Of a stretch of DNA of 64,000 bases, positions 23,563 through 35,239 are shown in pieces (the stretch's first letter is position 1; every line of letters begins with the position of its first letter). The translations under genes and the position numbers were made by a program. The notes beneath the pieces were generated by a model. It did no database searches. It saw only the letters and a list, made by a program, of their open reading frames with translations, and was not told the origin of the DNA. The DNA is from Rhodamnia argentea (lineage: Eukaryota; Streptophyta; Magnoliopsida; Myrtales; Myrtaceae), in contig NC_063155.1 in the NCBI RefSeq assembly GCF_020921035.1, positions 2,837,001 through 2,901,000 of the forward strand. Direction: 5' to 3'.

Positions 23563-25417
23563 AACTCAGAGAGCAGGCTGTGGTTGGATATTAGCCAATA
23601 ATGGAAAGAAAAAGATGGGAACAGGCGATGAATGGACATTATGGTTTTGCCTTGAAAGTGTTCTCTGTTATGCGGTCCAGATGAACATATTACTGAAGAT
23701 TTGGCTTTGCAGTGAAATTGATTGAATTCTGTAGTGGCTTCATCTGAGATTCTGAATCATCTTGAGACATCCATGTAACTCGACTACTAATATGCAAATT
23801 GATCATTCTGAACTTTGCATCTGAGAGAGAGAGAGAATTAGGGACAAACATCGAATGGAGAAACGAAGCAAAAGAAGGGCCAGATTGGTCCGAGGCGTCC
23901 CTAAAGAAGATTGATTGAGAGGACCACATAACACTCTTTAAAGAATAGTCCTAGTATGCGTATGTGGTTGGCTCTGCTCACCACATTGCTCAAATGGACA
24001 TTGCTCTAATGGTTGGAGGAGAAGAGGGATAAGAACAAGTCTAAGATCCCACCAATTAGACATAATCTCTCCCAGTGTCCAATGGTATTCACTTTGTTAA
24101 CGAGTTGGCAAATTATATAATTATCCACCTTCAAAGTCACATGCCCCAATAGTGAAAACGCTGTTGGTAAGAGAATCCCCCAGCACTTTGCCTCTATCAG
24201 TTGTCCTACATGTTTTGCTTCCTCATTTGGTCTGAGACTCCAGGACTACAAGTGCAATACGGGGAGATCAAATGTATCTAACATTTTCCTATCAAATTGC
24301 GCGCGACTCGGGGATGTCCCAATTCCGCCATGTCAAAACTTAGGCATTAATCTAGCAGTTCATACGCTGAAGTCATTAATGGTGATACAAAACTGAGACA
24401 TGGTCAATGAAAAGAGAAACACAAAAGCCATTGAAAGGAGATGGACGACATAACCTAGAAGCGTTGGTAATTTCCAGGGAAGAGTAACAGCTTCGTATGG
24501 TTAATTACAAAGGGAAAAAGCACACAGTGAATCGTGACAAGAAGTTTAAGAAGCAGATGTCATGTACAACAATGAAGTCTACAGCATCTTCTCATCACAT
24601 TGACCTCACTGTGCAGTACTTGTCCAGTTCCGGAGAGACTAATAAGAATTCACAGGAGAATAGTATTCATAAAGCACGTCATCAAAACAAAACGGAAGCG
24701 AGAGCATTTCTAATGAGTTAGCATGCATCTTTGGAATGAGACGGCTCCCGGGACGGAGAATACAGCTTGACCTTTGCGGAATTTTCGACATGGAAGGTGG
24801 TACTTAGGATCAAAAGGCCTATTTTGACATCGCCAATCAGCCTGCCTCTTGCCGGCTCCTCTCGAGTTATCCAAAGCATGGCAAGGGTATTAAGCCGGTG
24901 AAGGTGGTCAGGACTACACTTCTACGTTAATGTACAATAAAATTTGTTGGCTACTATAGAACACGAGGGAGTGCAAACCCATATAAAAAGGGAGCTGTCT
25001 TTTAGAAGACAAAGCAACTACAACGTGAATCAATCCATTCATCCCAAGAAAATTGCCACTCTATAAGTATGTTGAACCAGCTTCAACAGTTAAGGAAACC
25101 GATCTTCCGTTTTTTTCAAATGCTATCTTGTTTTGCTGGGTCCAAATCTGCCAACCTGCGCAGAGCATTCTTGTCCAAGGACGACAAAGGAGATGCCTCA
25201 CAACTTATGTCCCTTTTTGGATAGCAAGCATGTATTGACCGGCACATTCATTCTTTTTCGCAGACTACGGGGCTACGGATCCCAAGTTCTCAAAAATAAA
25301 ATAAAAAGAGGACTTGTTGGTTCAAAAGAGACTACTTTTCCAGACTCTAGTTTTTTCCTAGAGAGTCCCAAATCCTGCACTTGCTGCTATTCCTGATAAA
25401 AATTCAGAACGAGCTCT
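23563..25417. other. Intergenic, MSRB 3' region and spacer
   Basis: Includes the MSRB 3' untranslated region. A short minus frame near 24880-24730 (reading ...GDVKIGLL...HVENSAKVKLYS...) looks mildly protein-like but I cannot assign it. No other gene seen. Confidence 0.45.
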
Positions 25418-25744
25418 TTGATGGTGTGCGTAACCGGCCCCCGGTTGTTTGGCTCTGGTTGCAGCGGTCCAGCTCTCTACGGGGTGTCCCAAAAATCGCT
25501 GTCATCTGATCTTTCGGTCACATTCGTTTTATGGTCAATATCAACTGTTTTGTTTGTCGCACCCATAAAAGAACAGATTTTGCAGCCGAAACCTGATGGA
25601 AGAACTACTGAAGTAAAATGTGCGGCTTGGGGTTGGCATTTGGGCCATGTCTTCGAGGGCAAGGTGGTGTTTCTGACTCGGATTGCTGGACAGCAAGGTG
25701 CCAACACCGTTTCAACCAAATTTATGTCTGAGAAATGCTCATGA
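25418..25744 (+). pseudogene. MSRB pseudogene (exon 2 part, intron 2, exon 3)
   Basis: DNA-level duplicate of the adjacent MSRB gene. FGSGCSGPALYG at about 25450 aligns with [12 protein letters not shown] of exon 2. The intron 2 tail 'cgcacccataaaagaacag...tttgcag' aligns with the true intron ('tgcacctctaacaagaact...tttcag'). PKPDGRTTEVKCAAWGW then aligns with exon 3. The second exon-3 zinc Cys has become Trp (CAACGG to CAAWGW) and the catalytic RHCVNS region reads QQGANTVS, so the active-site Cys is lost. Exon 1 and most of exon 2 are not recognised. The frame happens to stay open across the former intron, which makes it look like a 108-residue gene. Similarity continues into the 3' flank (about 26030-26075 against 23700-23745). 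Confidence 0.85.
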
Positions 25745-27645
25745 ACCTTGAGAACAATAGGCTTATGCTCAGAATTTCATCAACAATGCAAGGCTGGGAG
25801 ATAACAGGACTTTAAAGTGTAATTGCCTAGTCCCACAACTTCCAACGTGGTGTTTATCGTATCCGATTGCAATGAAGTACAAGATTATGTTGTGTTCTAG
25901 CGTGTAGGTAACCCAAGGCAAGCAAAGGGGGAATTCTTTTCTTTGGTCTTCAAAGAGAGTAAATGGGAGATTAATCTGGCGTATGTAAGGCTGTATCGGA
26001 TGCGGTGGCCACTCTTTGGAATAACCAGCAATTGGATTGGGTTTGCTGTGAAATTTACTGAATTCCGGTTACTGCAGTAGGCCAGTGCATACTAAAACTC
26101 CTTTCACCTGAAAATGGCAATCAATGAGCATACAAATCTACCTAAGCCGAATAAAACCATTGTGCATTTGCATAGCAATCTCATTTCAGGACTACTTTTG
26201 ATGAGCATAATCTCACAAAGATATCGGCCAGTAAAATGGTTGATGACATCAATAGGGACAAAAAATGACCCTTTATCTCCTGGGATAAAGAAAAAACATG
26301 GACTTCCAGTGCGAAGGATAAATCAAAATGTTCTACACCATCTGTTCCTCAGTTTTAATAAGGACCTGCCCACCAGCCGAAGACATTTTCCCGAAATTTG
26401 GGATACTGGTTTCCAAGCCCTGCTTGCTTCCACCGGAAGCTTCAACATCAGCCAATAATTCAAATGCTAACGCATGAACTTAACACAGTATTAGATTTGC
26501 AACAGCTTCAAACACAGTTGAGATCCAGTAGCATTTTAGGATATCCCCCAAACTGAATGTCAAACCAATATTAAAGGTACAACTCTCATGATCCAGATAA
26601 ATCATTTTCAAGCTGTATTTAAACCAGAGATAAGCAAAGAAAGATGTGTTAAAGGCAGCAAAGTAAAAGAGGGACAAGACATAGAGAGAAAAAGTTGAAC
26701 GCTCTACAACAGAACAGCAAAGAGGGCAAGCCTAGAAATCCCACCAAGAAAATCCATGCATGCATGGCCCCATCCAAAAGTGTAGGAATAGATTTTTATT
26801 CAGTACATGATATTCACGTTGTAAGAAAAATTGACTGCATTCAGATGACACCCCTTCAGTCACCACATGAACTAGGAGTTTCATCTTCAATATTTGAAGG
26901 AGGCTATTTCTTAGGAGTCACAGCACTTGACTCCATCAATTTCCTGCTTCTCCATTTACATATAAAACTATGATACAGAAGCCAAATGTGGACATCCGGA
27001 TGCATCATACATTTCGCGACAGAAGACATGTGACTTCGGGTTTCCAATGCCACCACATCAAATCTTAAGTAGGAATCTAAGAGTTGAGAACCAATAAATC
27101 AAAGGAGAAACCAAAAAGACAATCAACTCCAACATCTCATTCATACCAAGAAAAACAAGACGAGATTGCCCCATTCTACTTGCCAATTCCAGCAGGAGAG
27201 TAAACACTGCAAGAGCCACCTCAAAGGGTTTATCCAAGAGGAAAATCTCAGCTTGCCCGTGTTCTTCAGGCAGGTGTCATACGAACAAAATCAAGAATGT
27301 CCAACCATGACCTTCATATTCGAGATACATAAGCCGTGCTTATTGCTCCATCAATCAAATCAAATTAACTAACTTCTCTCATAAACATCCAACACAGGAA
27401 GAATTTTAAAAAAAAGCGGTCAACTTTCTGTTTCCTGGAGGTCAATGAATACCAGATAAACAAAATCTTGCTAAATAACGGGCATGAAGCAACCTCACAG
27501 TTCACGAATCAGTAGTCAGTACCAGCGAAGAATCCTCCCTCGCCTCCACTATTTCTCAGAAAAAGAAACGAAAAAAGAGGCAAATCTTAGCCCTTTAGAG
27601 CACAAAATCAGCAGTGTGTTTCATTGTTCAACCTCAGTCGAACCT
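25745..27645. other. Spacer between MSRB pseudogene and COA4-like gene
   Basis: Begins with the duplicated MSRB 3' flank. The rest is probably the downstream region of the minus-strand COA4-like gene. Short frames carry no recognised domain. Confidence 0.5.
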
Positions 27646-28076
27646 TCATTTCCTTCCTCTGCCACTCCTCTTCTCATTGCACGCCTTGAGAGCTTGAACT
27701 TCTATTGATCATGCCAAACAACGTAAAGCACAATCGCCGTTATCAGATGCGTCGCTAACTCTTCCAGATAAATCACACGGTAATCCCATCTACGGCATAC
27801 CTTTCTGACACGATTTCCAGTTCCTATTGTTGTTGACAAGACAATCCTGAAGATATCCATGTAGGATCTTATAGTCAGAAGCAGGGGAAGGGAATGATCG
27901 GAGGTTAGGGTTCTTCAGGACATACGACAGGAAAGGACACGTACCTGCAAGGAAAGGTACAGAGAAGAGCACTCTCGGAGCTGCTTCACGTTCTCGTCAT
28001 CCTCGTCGGCGTCGCTCTGGTGGATCGGCGGTGGCGATGGAACTCGGCCGCCGTCTAAGGGCGGCGGTGAGGTCAT
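27646..28076 (-). CDS. COA4: COA4-like twin CX9C (CHCH) mitochondrial protein, 77 aa
   Basis: Small coiled-coil-helix-coiled-coil-helix protein, by family likely imported into the mitochondrial intermembrane space by the Mia40 disulfide relay and involved in cytochrome c oxidase assembly. Exons on the minus strand are 28076-27945, 27846-27801 and 27701-27646, with consensus GT-AG junctions, totalling 234 nt. The N-terminus is Pro- and acid-rich without a presequence (MTSPPPLDGG...DADEDDENV). Two Cys pairs follow: Cys36-x9-Cys46 (ECSSLYLSLQDC) and Cys57-x9-Cys67 (SCQKEVQALKAC), exactly the twin CX9C spacing. The NWKSCQKEVQALKAC segment resembles the COA4 motif DWRQCQPQVQAFKDC. The C-terminus is basic (RSGRGRK). 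Exons this small are easily missed by gene finders. Assignment to COA4 rather than another twin-CX9C family is likely but not certain. Confidence 0.85.
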
Positions 28077-28924
28077 GGTTCGATCGTCAAATAGAATAGT
28101 TGTATTGGACGAAAAATTAAAACCAAGTCTGAGTTTGGTTAACTTTTCATGGGCTTGGCAAGCCCAGCCCACTTAATACATGAGATCCCAAAACCCGTCC
28201 AATGACGATCATTACTGAAATGCCCCTGGCACGGGCGCGAAAAGTGGCACCTGAGACGCACGTGCCTCCCAACCAGCGAAAATATGAGCGGTCGATGTGC
28301 TGGGGTTGAATTGAGACACAAGTCCTAACTTCATGACCTTACTTGAGACAAATCTCACACAGGACTTTGTTAAACGCACCTCTTTAAAAGTTCTAGATAT
28401 TCGAATGATTGCACTTGAAAATCTAAATATTTGAGTTTTACTGAACTTCTTCTTAATTGGAGACATAAGTGAGCTTGATCTCAAACTTCAATATAACAAC
28501 TCTAAATATATATGATTTTACGGATTTCTATTTATTTTCATAATTATCAATGGGCCAAGTTTTTTCATCCTTTTTCAGGCTAAGACACTCCCACTCCCAA
28601 TTACGGTGTTTTGACTATACTATCCCCTATGGATCCCACTTTTAGTTTGGATTTGGAGCCTAATTTGGGTCCCACCTTTTATTTGATTCTTTCTTTTTCT
28701 TCTTATCTCTATGTTCTCTCTTTTGCTTGTTCCATAGACAGTTTCGAGGTGTCCCGAAAATTTCGTCATTGGATAAGGCAACCGGCAGTGAAGCTCCTCC
28801 TCAGTACTTCAAGGATGGAAGAGGTGGGGTGGAGTGGCTGAGTTCCATCCATGCTCGATTTGCTTGGTGAGGATGGTTCAGAACTTCGTCGACGAGAGCA
28901 ATGAGAAGCAGTAATGTCCATTGA
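28077..28924. other. Intergenic, nothing recognised
   Basis: Promoter side of the COA4-like gene, then AT-rich spacer. The frame at 28611-28841 has no known domain. Confidence 0.45.
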
Positions 28925-29345
28925 CTATTGACAATTCCTAAGCAAGAAGCTACTAGTATTCAACCCAATTCGGTTCTTCTGATTAGACACCTCATTCTAA
29001 TGATGCGTCACGACGTTCGGATCCTTATACCTCTCCCATGAAACCTCAAACGCCATAGCAGTACTATCCATCTATCACGAGAACTCAATCTCCGAATGTG
29101 ACCGCGTCACTTTCCTAATCAAAGGCAATTTTTCTCCAAACATGGCAATCTCCGTATTTAAGAGTGCCCTATTGTGAAGGATCTCAATACCATGCAACCT
29201 ACAATAATCTTTCTTGTTCTTAACTGATTTCAACAAGTAATGATCACCAATGGGGTTCCTGCACGGCTTTAGAGATGAACCTGTGACGAGCAAAACGCTA
29301 GGCTTGTTAGGCCCGATGATATTGGAATAATCTGGGTGTTCCTAA
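28925..29345 (-). pseudogene. Xyloglucan 6-xylosyltransferase (GT34) pseudogene fragment
   Basis: Minus-strand reading from 29345 gives VLLVTGSSLKPC, then PIGDHYLLKSVKNKKDYCRL, HGIEILHNRALLNTE, KLPLIRKVTRSHSEIEFS, two stops, MDSTAMAFEVSWERYKD, NEVSNQKNRIGLN and SFLLRNCQ. This follows, in order, the central catalytic segment of plant XXT enzymes (GDHYLLKSIKNKIDYCRLHG, then PEIEFLWWMDSDAMFTDMAF). Those Golgi enzymes add xylose side chains to xyloglucan. The stops replace the WW before MDSD and the DxD metal motif (DSD) is deleted, so the fragment is dead. Coding similarity is not evident beyond 'RNCQ', and no intron is visible in this stretch. Confidence 0.88.
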
Positions 29346-30428
29346 ACCACTATGCTCTCTACTCTTACCAATCAGATATCCTTAGGCTGAGACTGCAAAG
29401 CTTTTGCTCGGATCCAATTTATTGTTTCCGTCTTCCTCGACGGGGATATTCCACATGTTGAACTTGAAGATAAATATACCAGCAAGGCTCAGATCTTTGC
29501 AACTTCCTCAAGGTGTCACTAGTGAGAAATTGATGAACAAGACCGGATACAAATTCTTAGTTGGAAAGTGGAAAGATAGAAAGAACATTTGTGGTATTAT
29601 TTGATCTATCTGCTTTAGAGGCTGCAAAGGTTGAACAGTAAACTAAACCTTCTCAAGGACAGTCATCTTATTCCATAAGAAAGAGGAGACTAAAAATGAT
29701 ATCCCACAAGTCCACCAAACCAGGACAAAGGAGAATGCCACTTGCTCGAAGGCTACCAAGAATCCTCAATTAATCTGAGATGGATATATCTGAAGAATCT
29801 TTAGTGCATAATAAAAGTGATTCAGATAATGAGCAACACAACTATGATGAATTTAGATGGAAGTATCACGACCAAAGAGCGGCTACTGTAAGAGCTTAGT
29901 TTGAAAGAATGGTGATAGAAGACAAAGAGATAGAGCAGAATATCCAGACTGCTATGAGAGCAGTTTTTGAAGATACTGTTGCAACTTAGTTTGAGCAAGA
30001 ACAAAAAGAGAAGGAAGAGAAGGAAAGAGAAGAGAATGAGAAGGAAGATGAGGACAATCCACAGGATGTGGAAGGATACCAAACTGCTCCTAAGGACAAA
30101 GAAGAAGGGTATCAAGCTGTCCTTGACGAAAACAGGGAAAATGGTATGAATCAGTAGATTGTTATCCCAGAGCTTATTTTGGAAGAGGAATCTCAGAAGG
30201 AAACAAAGAAAGAAGCTCAATTTGGCGGGGAGCTATAACTACCCCAGGACCTTTGCCTTATTATTCTACCTCCGAACTAATTTCTTTATTATTTTCCGCC
30301 AACCTTTATTTAACAGACATAGCAACTTTCAAGATTTTTATAAACCTACTTAGATTTTATATATGCATCAATTATATATTACAATATTCATTACCTTCCC
30401 TTAAAAATGTACAATCAAAATTTAGGAA
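29346..30428 (+). pseudogene. Degenerate charged reading frame of unknown origin
   Basis: About 29440-30230 reads as one broken plus-strand frame with scattered stops. It contains a Lys/Glu-rich coiled-coil-like stretch (EQEQKEKEEKEREENEKE at about 29992). Fragments of similar style resume at 32717-33240, after an LTR-like insertion. Retroelement gag or another dead gene are both possible; I see no diagnostic motif. Confidence 0.3.
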
Positions 30429-32716
30429 TGTTATCCCGACTATACTACTCCAGCTAATCTTTCTACTACTAAATTGTCAAGACTCCTTTCCTGCATAAGT
30501 TGCACACTGGGCCCATGAGCATTCTTTCACCTACTTTTCGATGACAGTTTCTACATTCATGACTTCCTACTGGGAATATTCCATGTGAGTTGGTAATCTA
30601 AACAATGGGGCACGAGGCTGATCCATCTTAGTTTCCTAAAAAATAAGGGATGAATGCACGACCTAGTAGGAAAGAGCACTAGTTCCGAGATAGAATAAAA
30701 GTTATAACACCTAATGTCATGAGCTACAAAGCTATCGTGTGATCCATTAGTTAAATGCATTAAACACGACATTAGTCATAATATCAAGCATACACTTAAT
30801 GAATGCCATAAGGTTTTCTTTTCACTTTCAAGTTCTCATTTGAACCTTTGATTTCTCATGATAATCACATCCCAGCACAATTCAGTAAAAGCAATATGCA
30901 TTTTTTTTTCACTTTTCGGGCATCCTTTTTCCCGAGGTTATAATGGGACTTCTGGTACCGGGCAATGTCGTCACTGCACGTGTACGACGGCACATTTGTT
31001 CAATCAATCACTTGGTAAACGATGCCTGCACCATCGCTTCAAGTAAACTGTTGGTGAATGATTGTACTCAATTCCTTTGTCACAAGCAACAGTCACTTTA
31101 AACTCACATCGTTTACCCACGAGCCCCCGCACCATAGCCTAGCCAACGGTGGTGATTATCATTTTTAATGGTAATCACATACTTGTACACGCATGATCTC
31201 TTTATTATCTTTGATTAGGATTATTATACCATCCACACGTTTTAAGAAAATTTCAATACTGCATGCAATACATATTTATAGACATGAGAATGACATGATT
31301 TCTCAATCTATATTTAGCAAGTTTTATACACACGATCTGGCATGCATTTCATCTCATTCATGAGGAATAACCATGCATCCACTTCAATCAAGCATTAAAC
31401 TAACATCATTGTGTCAAAACTAGTAATCTCCCCTACTTTTTTCATGTAGAAACCACCCGAGAACACACGAAGACGAGCGAGATTGTAGCCGAATAAGAGA
31501 GAACACTTGAGGAATTGAGAGACGGACGTGAGAGCTAGAGAGAAAGAGAAAAATAAAAAGGGAATGGGCTTATGGAAAAATTGAAGAGAACTCATCCCTA
31601 TTTATAGTGATTTTCTAGCTTGCTTCCCAAGTTTGCTAATATGAAAAGCATTTAATTCATCTTGACTTTTTCCTAACTTCTTTTCCAAGTTTCATTAATG
31701 AGTTTACTTCTCATTGGTCCACTTGTTTAAGCTAGCTATCTTAGGTCTTAGAGGAGCCACTTATCCTTACTTGATTGGTCCACTTATATGGTTAATATTA
31801 GTCCTTATTTCTACATTTAATGCTTGATAATGACATTGATCTCATCCTAACATTTAATGCATGAAAATGACATTAATCTTGTCCTTATCTAATTGACTTT
31901 GCATTGACTTATTGAAAATGACATTTATTCTATTGTGATTTTGCATTGACTTACCACAAATGACATTTTTTACTTATCGGTGTCGGAACAAGAGAACGGG
32001 ACTACCACAGTAATGGGATCGAACGACGATGGCGGCGATCTGGGCTCGGGCGCCTTGCACAGCGTAGGCGGGCGGGTGCGTCTCGGTCTTGTCGTGAGCT
32101 GGCCAAGCGCGGATCAGCCAACCGCTATCTGTGTCGGTCTCTAGTCGGGCATACATCGCTCCCGATTCGTCCCGTTCGTTGTCGGTGCTTCATCTAATAA
32201 TCTGTCATCTTGCTCATTCCGTAATTCCCGTCATTTGTTCTTAATATTATCTTTCATTTTATTATAGAAAACTTCCAAGTAAATGAAACCTTCATAAAAA
32301 CTTTTTAAGTCAACTCTAATATTTAAGCTTTGAAAACGACATTATTCTTATCCATTAGAAAATTAACTTGCCATTGACTTATACATCCTTATTTGACTTG
32401 GCATTGAATTATATATATTAATCCAAGAAATATTACTATGTGATGTTTCCTAATATGAAATTTTCAAGAAAAACCTTTTAAATAAATCAAGTAATAGCTT
32501 TCTCAATAAGTTATTGGATAGCTTCCTCGAGAAGCTACAAGATAGCTTCCTTAACAAGCCAAAAAGGTTAGCTTCTTCAAGAAGCTTTAAGATTCCTTCT
32601 TTATTATGAACTATTTAGCTTCCTCTAGAAATTTCTAGATGTCTTAAGGAACAAATCAAGAGATATGCTTTCATTTTCTAATTATTTATAATGTAATGAA
32701 AATTCGGGATGTCACA
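30429..32716 (-). mobile_element. LTR-like sequence, minus orientation, boundaries uncertain
   Basis: The right boundary on the minus strand begins TGTGACATCCCGAATTTTCA (from 32716), a typical gypsy-type LTR start. A minus-strand TATA box (TATAAATA, 31606-31599) lies inside, followed by a leader-like region. A possible matching end is the TGTTATCCCGAC at 30429 (inverted complement GTCGGGATAACA), but the flanking 5-mers do not match, so the left edge is a guess. The interval 31640-32450 contains degenerate internal repeats ('aatgacattaat', 'ttgcattgactta') split by a GC-rich block (31980-32190) of different composition. Confidence 0.5.
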
Positions 32717-33359
32717 AGAGCATACCGAATAGACAAACATAGATACTGCTAATGCAGAGGATACCCTACTCAAGACTGCGTCAGATCCTACCATGAAGAA
32801 CATTCCAATATCCTCACTCTAGAAGCAAGCTAAGACCGAGAGGGAGCCATCTCATGCTACTGGAACTCGGACGAAATATATAGAATGGAATGAAGTTCTG
32901 GACTACGATATGCTTAAAGATATCTTGTACATATAGGGCAAATTAAAAGATCCGGTTAAGGATATGTGGAGTTCTGTTCATGTGGAAATCGATGAGATGA
33001 AGGACAACATGGCATTTCGGTTTTAGAAGCCGAGAAGAGAAATATCTTCTAATGCCAGTCTAGCCTTTCCGGAGATGGAACAAATGGGAAAGAAGATGGA
33101 TTAATGAGAGCTAAAATTGATCAGAAGTTGGAATAGTTTTCAAAATTTGCTCTAGTCCAATTTCCTTTAGACCTTACACCTTCCACATCAACTCAAGCAC
33201 CATCCACATGTACTCCAACTCCAAATCCTCCCAAATAAAACTCTTTTCATTCAATTGTTTTATCAATTTGGTTCAATGTTTGATTGGTTATTCTCTACAA
33301 ATACTATGTTGGTCCGATTAAACTATTTTGATGTATTTTGATTCAATATATATGAAGGT
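32717..33359 (+). pseudogene. Continuation of degenerate unknown frame
   Basis: Broken plus-strand coding-like stretches such as TKYIEWNEVLDYDMLKDIL (about 32875) and VHVEIDEMKDNMAF, interrupted by stops and ending about 33240. Similar in character to 29440-30230 across the LTR-like insertion. Function unknown. Confidence 0.3.
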
Positions 33360-35239
33360 TTGGTCATAACTTTTGTGTTGATGACAAAAAGAGGCAAAGA
33401 CACCGAGAGATACTAAAGGGAGAGATACTGGAGACAAAGATCATATTTGTTTTGCTAATCTACTATTTCTTACGGAATCAAATGAGTGATAAAATAATTC
33501 GCATGAACAAGTGAACAGGTTTTGATAGACAAAAATTTTGAATTGAAGCTCAAAATTGAACGTTCTATTGAGGATGAATGAAACTTATTCATGTTCTGAT
33601 ACAAGCTCTATAGGTTCTATAGTTCGAAATCAAACCTCTTGCTCTAAATCTACTGCTGAACAAATGAAACTCTAATACAGGTTCTAAAGGCGAAAATGAA
33701 CCAGACTTTGAGAACGAATTCATATCCTGAATTTATTTTTTATAACTCAAAACTCTTTCTTGCTAATGAACTAAATGACATTTCTTTAAGAAGCAAGTGA
33801 TCATGCTTACTTACAACTTTTATACAAAATTGATATATTTGTGTGGATAGTTTTGTCGTCATCAAATAGGGGGAGATTGCTCGGAAAAATCCTTAACTGA
33901 TTTTGAAGTTGACAAAATAATCTATATTCTCTAAAATCTGAGTTAATACAATGAAATGCTTGTTTTGCATATTGTCCTAATGTATATTTGAATATTAAAG
34001 AATAGTTACATAGGATTGAATCTGAAAGGAAAGGCTGAGATGCTAATTGAGGAGTTCATACATTGTTACGTAGCTCAAGCTCTAAGAGAGTATTTCACTT
34101 GTAAAGATCAATTATCATGAGACACATGCAAGATGATATAATTGAGATATTATGTTATCAAAATGACTAGCAAATCAAGCTGAATTTGTTCTTGAAGATT
34201 ATCAATCACGAAGATCATTCAAGAGCGTGGATTGAGGGCGACAAGGATGACTTACTATAAGAAGAACTCTATTTTGGAAACCTTGATCATGATTGCATGA
34301 GCGATTTGATCTAATGGGAGATTCCTTCTTTTTATATTCTTAACGGCTATAAAATCCTTTGTATACAATCTCGTTCAAACGGGAAGCTTGGAGAGTGATC
34401 CTTTGGAGACCTTGCAATGGCTAGTTTGAAGGTGGAGTATAAAAGGAGACTTCAAAACTGAAAAGAAAATAGAGAGTTCAGAATCTTAGGGGGCGCATGG
34501 TAACATTTCTGGAAATGAATTTCTGCTACATAAGTGCTTCTGGAATAGAAAACCGTTTGGTAAGACAACTTATGAAGGAAAAATCCGTTTGGTTACACAA
34601 CATTACATTTCTACATTTGAAGTAAATTTTCATTTCTAAAGTTATTTTTGAACCAATTCCAGAAGTTAAAAAAAATTACTTCTCTTTCTAAAGTAGAAAT
34701 ATCTCAAAATCAATATCTCTCTCACTTCAACCTCTTTTCATTTACAGCGCCTTTCTCTCCCAATCATACCTCCGCCATCGCCACCTACTGTAGACCTTAG
34801 TCGACCGTCACCCACCGCTCCCCCGGCCCACACACCACCGCTCGCTCGCCAATGCCCGTCGTCGCCCGCCTCCCACCTCGCACCGCTACCCACTGTCGTC
34901 GCCGTCTCCGGCCACTGGAGTAAGTGATAATAATAATAATAATAATTTTATTTTGAAAGAGTAAATATTATTTTTTAATAATAAATTTTTTTAAAAAAAA
35001 TTAAAAATGAAGTATAAAATTTTCGGTCACCCAAAATAATTTTTCATAGTAGATTTGTGTCAATAATGTTTCAAAAGTAGAAATTTTCAACCGTTACCAA
35101 ACAAAATTCTCTAATAATAAATCAACTTCTGCTTTTGAGTAGAAGTAGAAAAATTAACTCCTAGCCAAAAATTGATTTCCAAAGTAGAAGTATTGCCATG
35201 CGTGCCCTTAAATTTCAAAGTTCAAGAGAGCTTCACATC
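33360..35239 (+). mobile_element. 3' end and LTR-like part of a copia-type element
   Basis: The sequence 'gtcgtcatcaaatagg' followed by the polypurine tract AGGGGGAGA (33868-33876) and then TGCTCGGAAAAATCC is the usual junction of the internal region and 3' LTR in many plant copia elements. The LTR-like part continues to at least 34485. It contains 'aaacgggaagcttg' and 'gagtataaaagga', paralleled at about 42955-42985 in another LTR-like sequence. It is interrupted by the MITE at 34489-35207. No polymerase frame remains. Confidence 0.6.
34489..35207. mobile_element. Complete Harbinger/Tourist-like MITE
   Basis: 719 bp with terminal inverted repeats GGGGGCGCATGGTAACATTTCT (left) and GGGCACGCATGGCAATACTTCT (reverse complement of right), flanked by perfect TTA duplications (34486-34488 and 35208-35210). 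The subterminal regions repeat 'tttct(a/g)' and 'agtagaaa' motifs. The core (34740-34920) is GC-rich with repeated 'ccgcc' and 'cgccac'. No transposase, so it is non-autonomous. It sits inside the LTR-like sequence. Confidence 0.88.

Noticed and set aside
29822..30220. 132-residue Phe/Leu/Ser-rich minus frame resembling a membrane protein
   Set aside because: It is the complement of a Lys/Glu-rich degenerate plus-strand frame; the hydrophobicity is a composition effect.
30429..32716. Complete solo LTR with defined ends
   Set aside because: The right terminus is convincing, but the proposed left terminus lacks a matching 5-bp duplication, so it is only reported as LTR-like.
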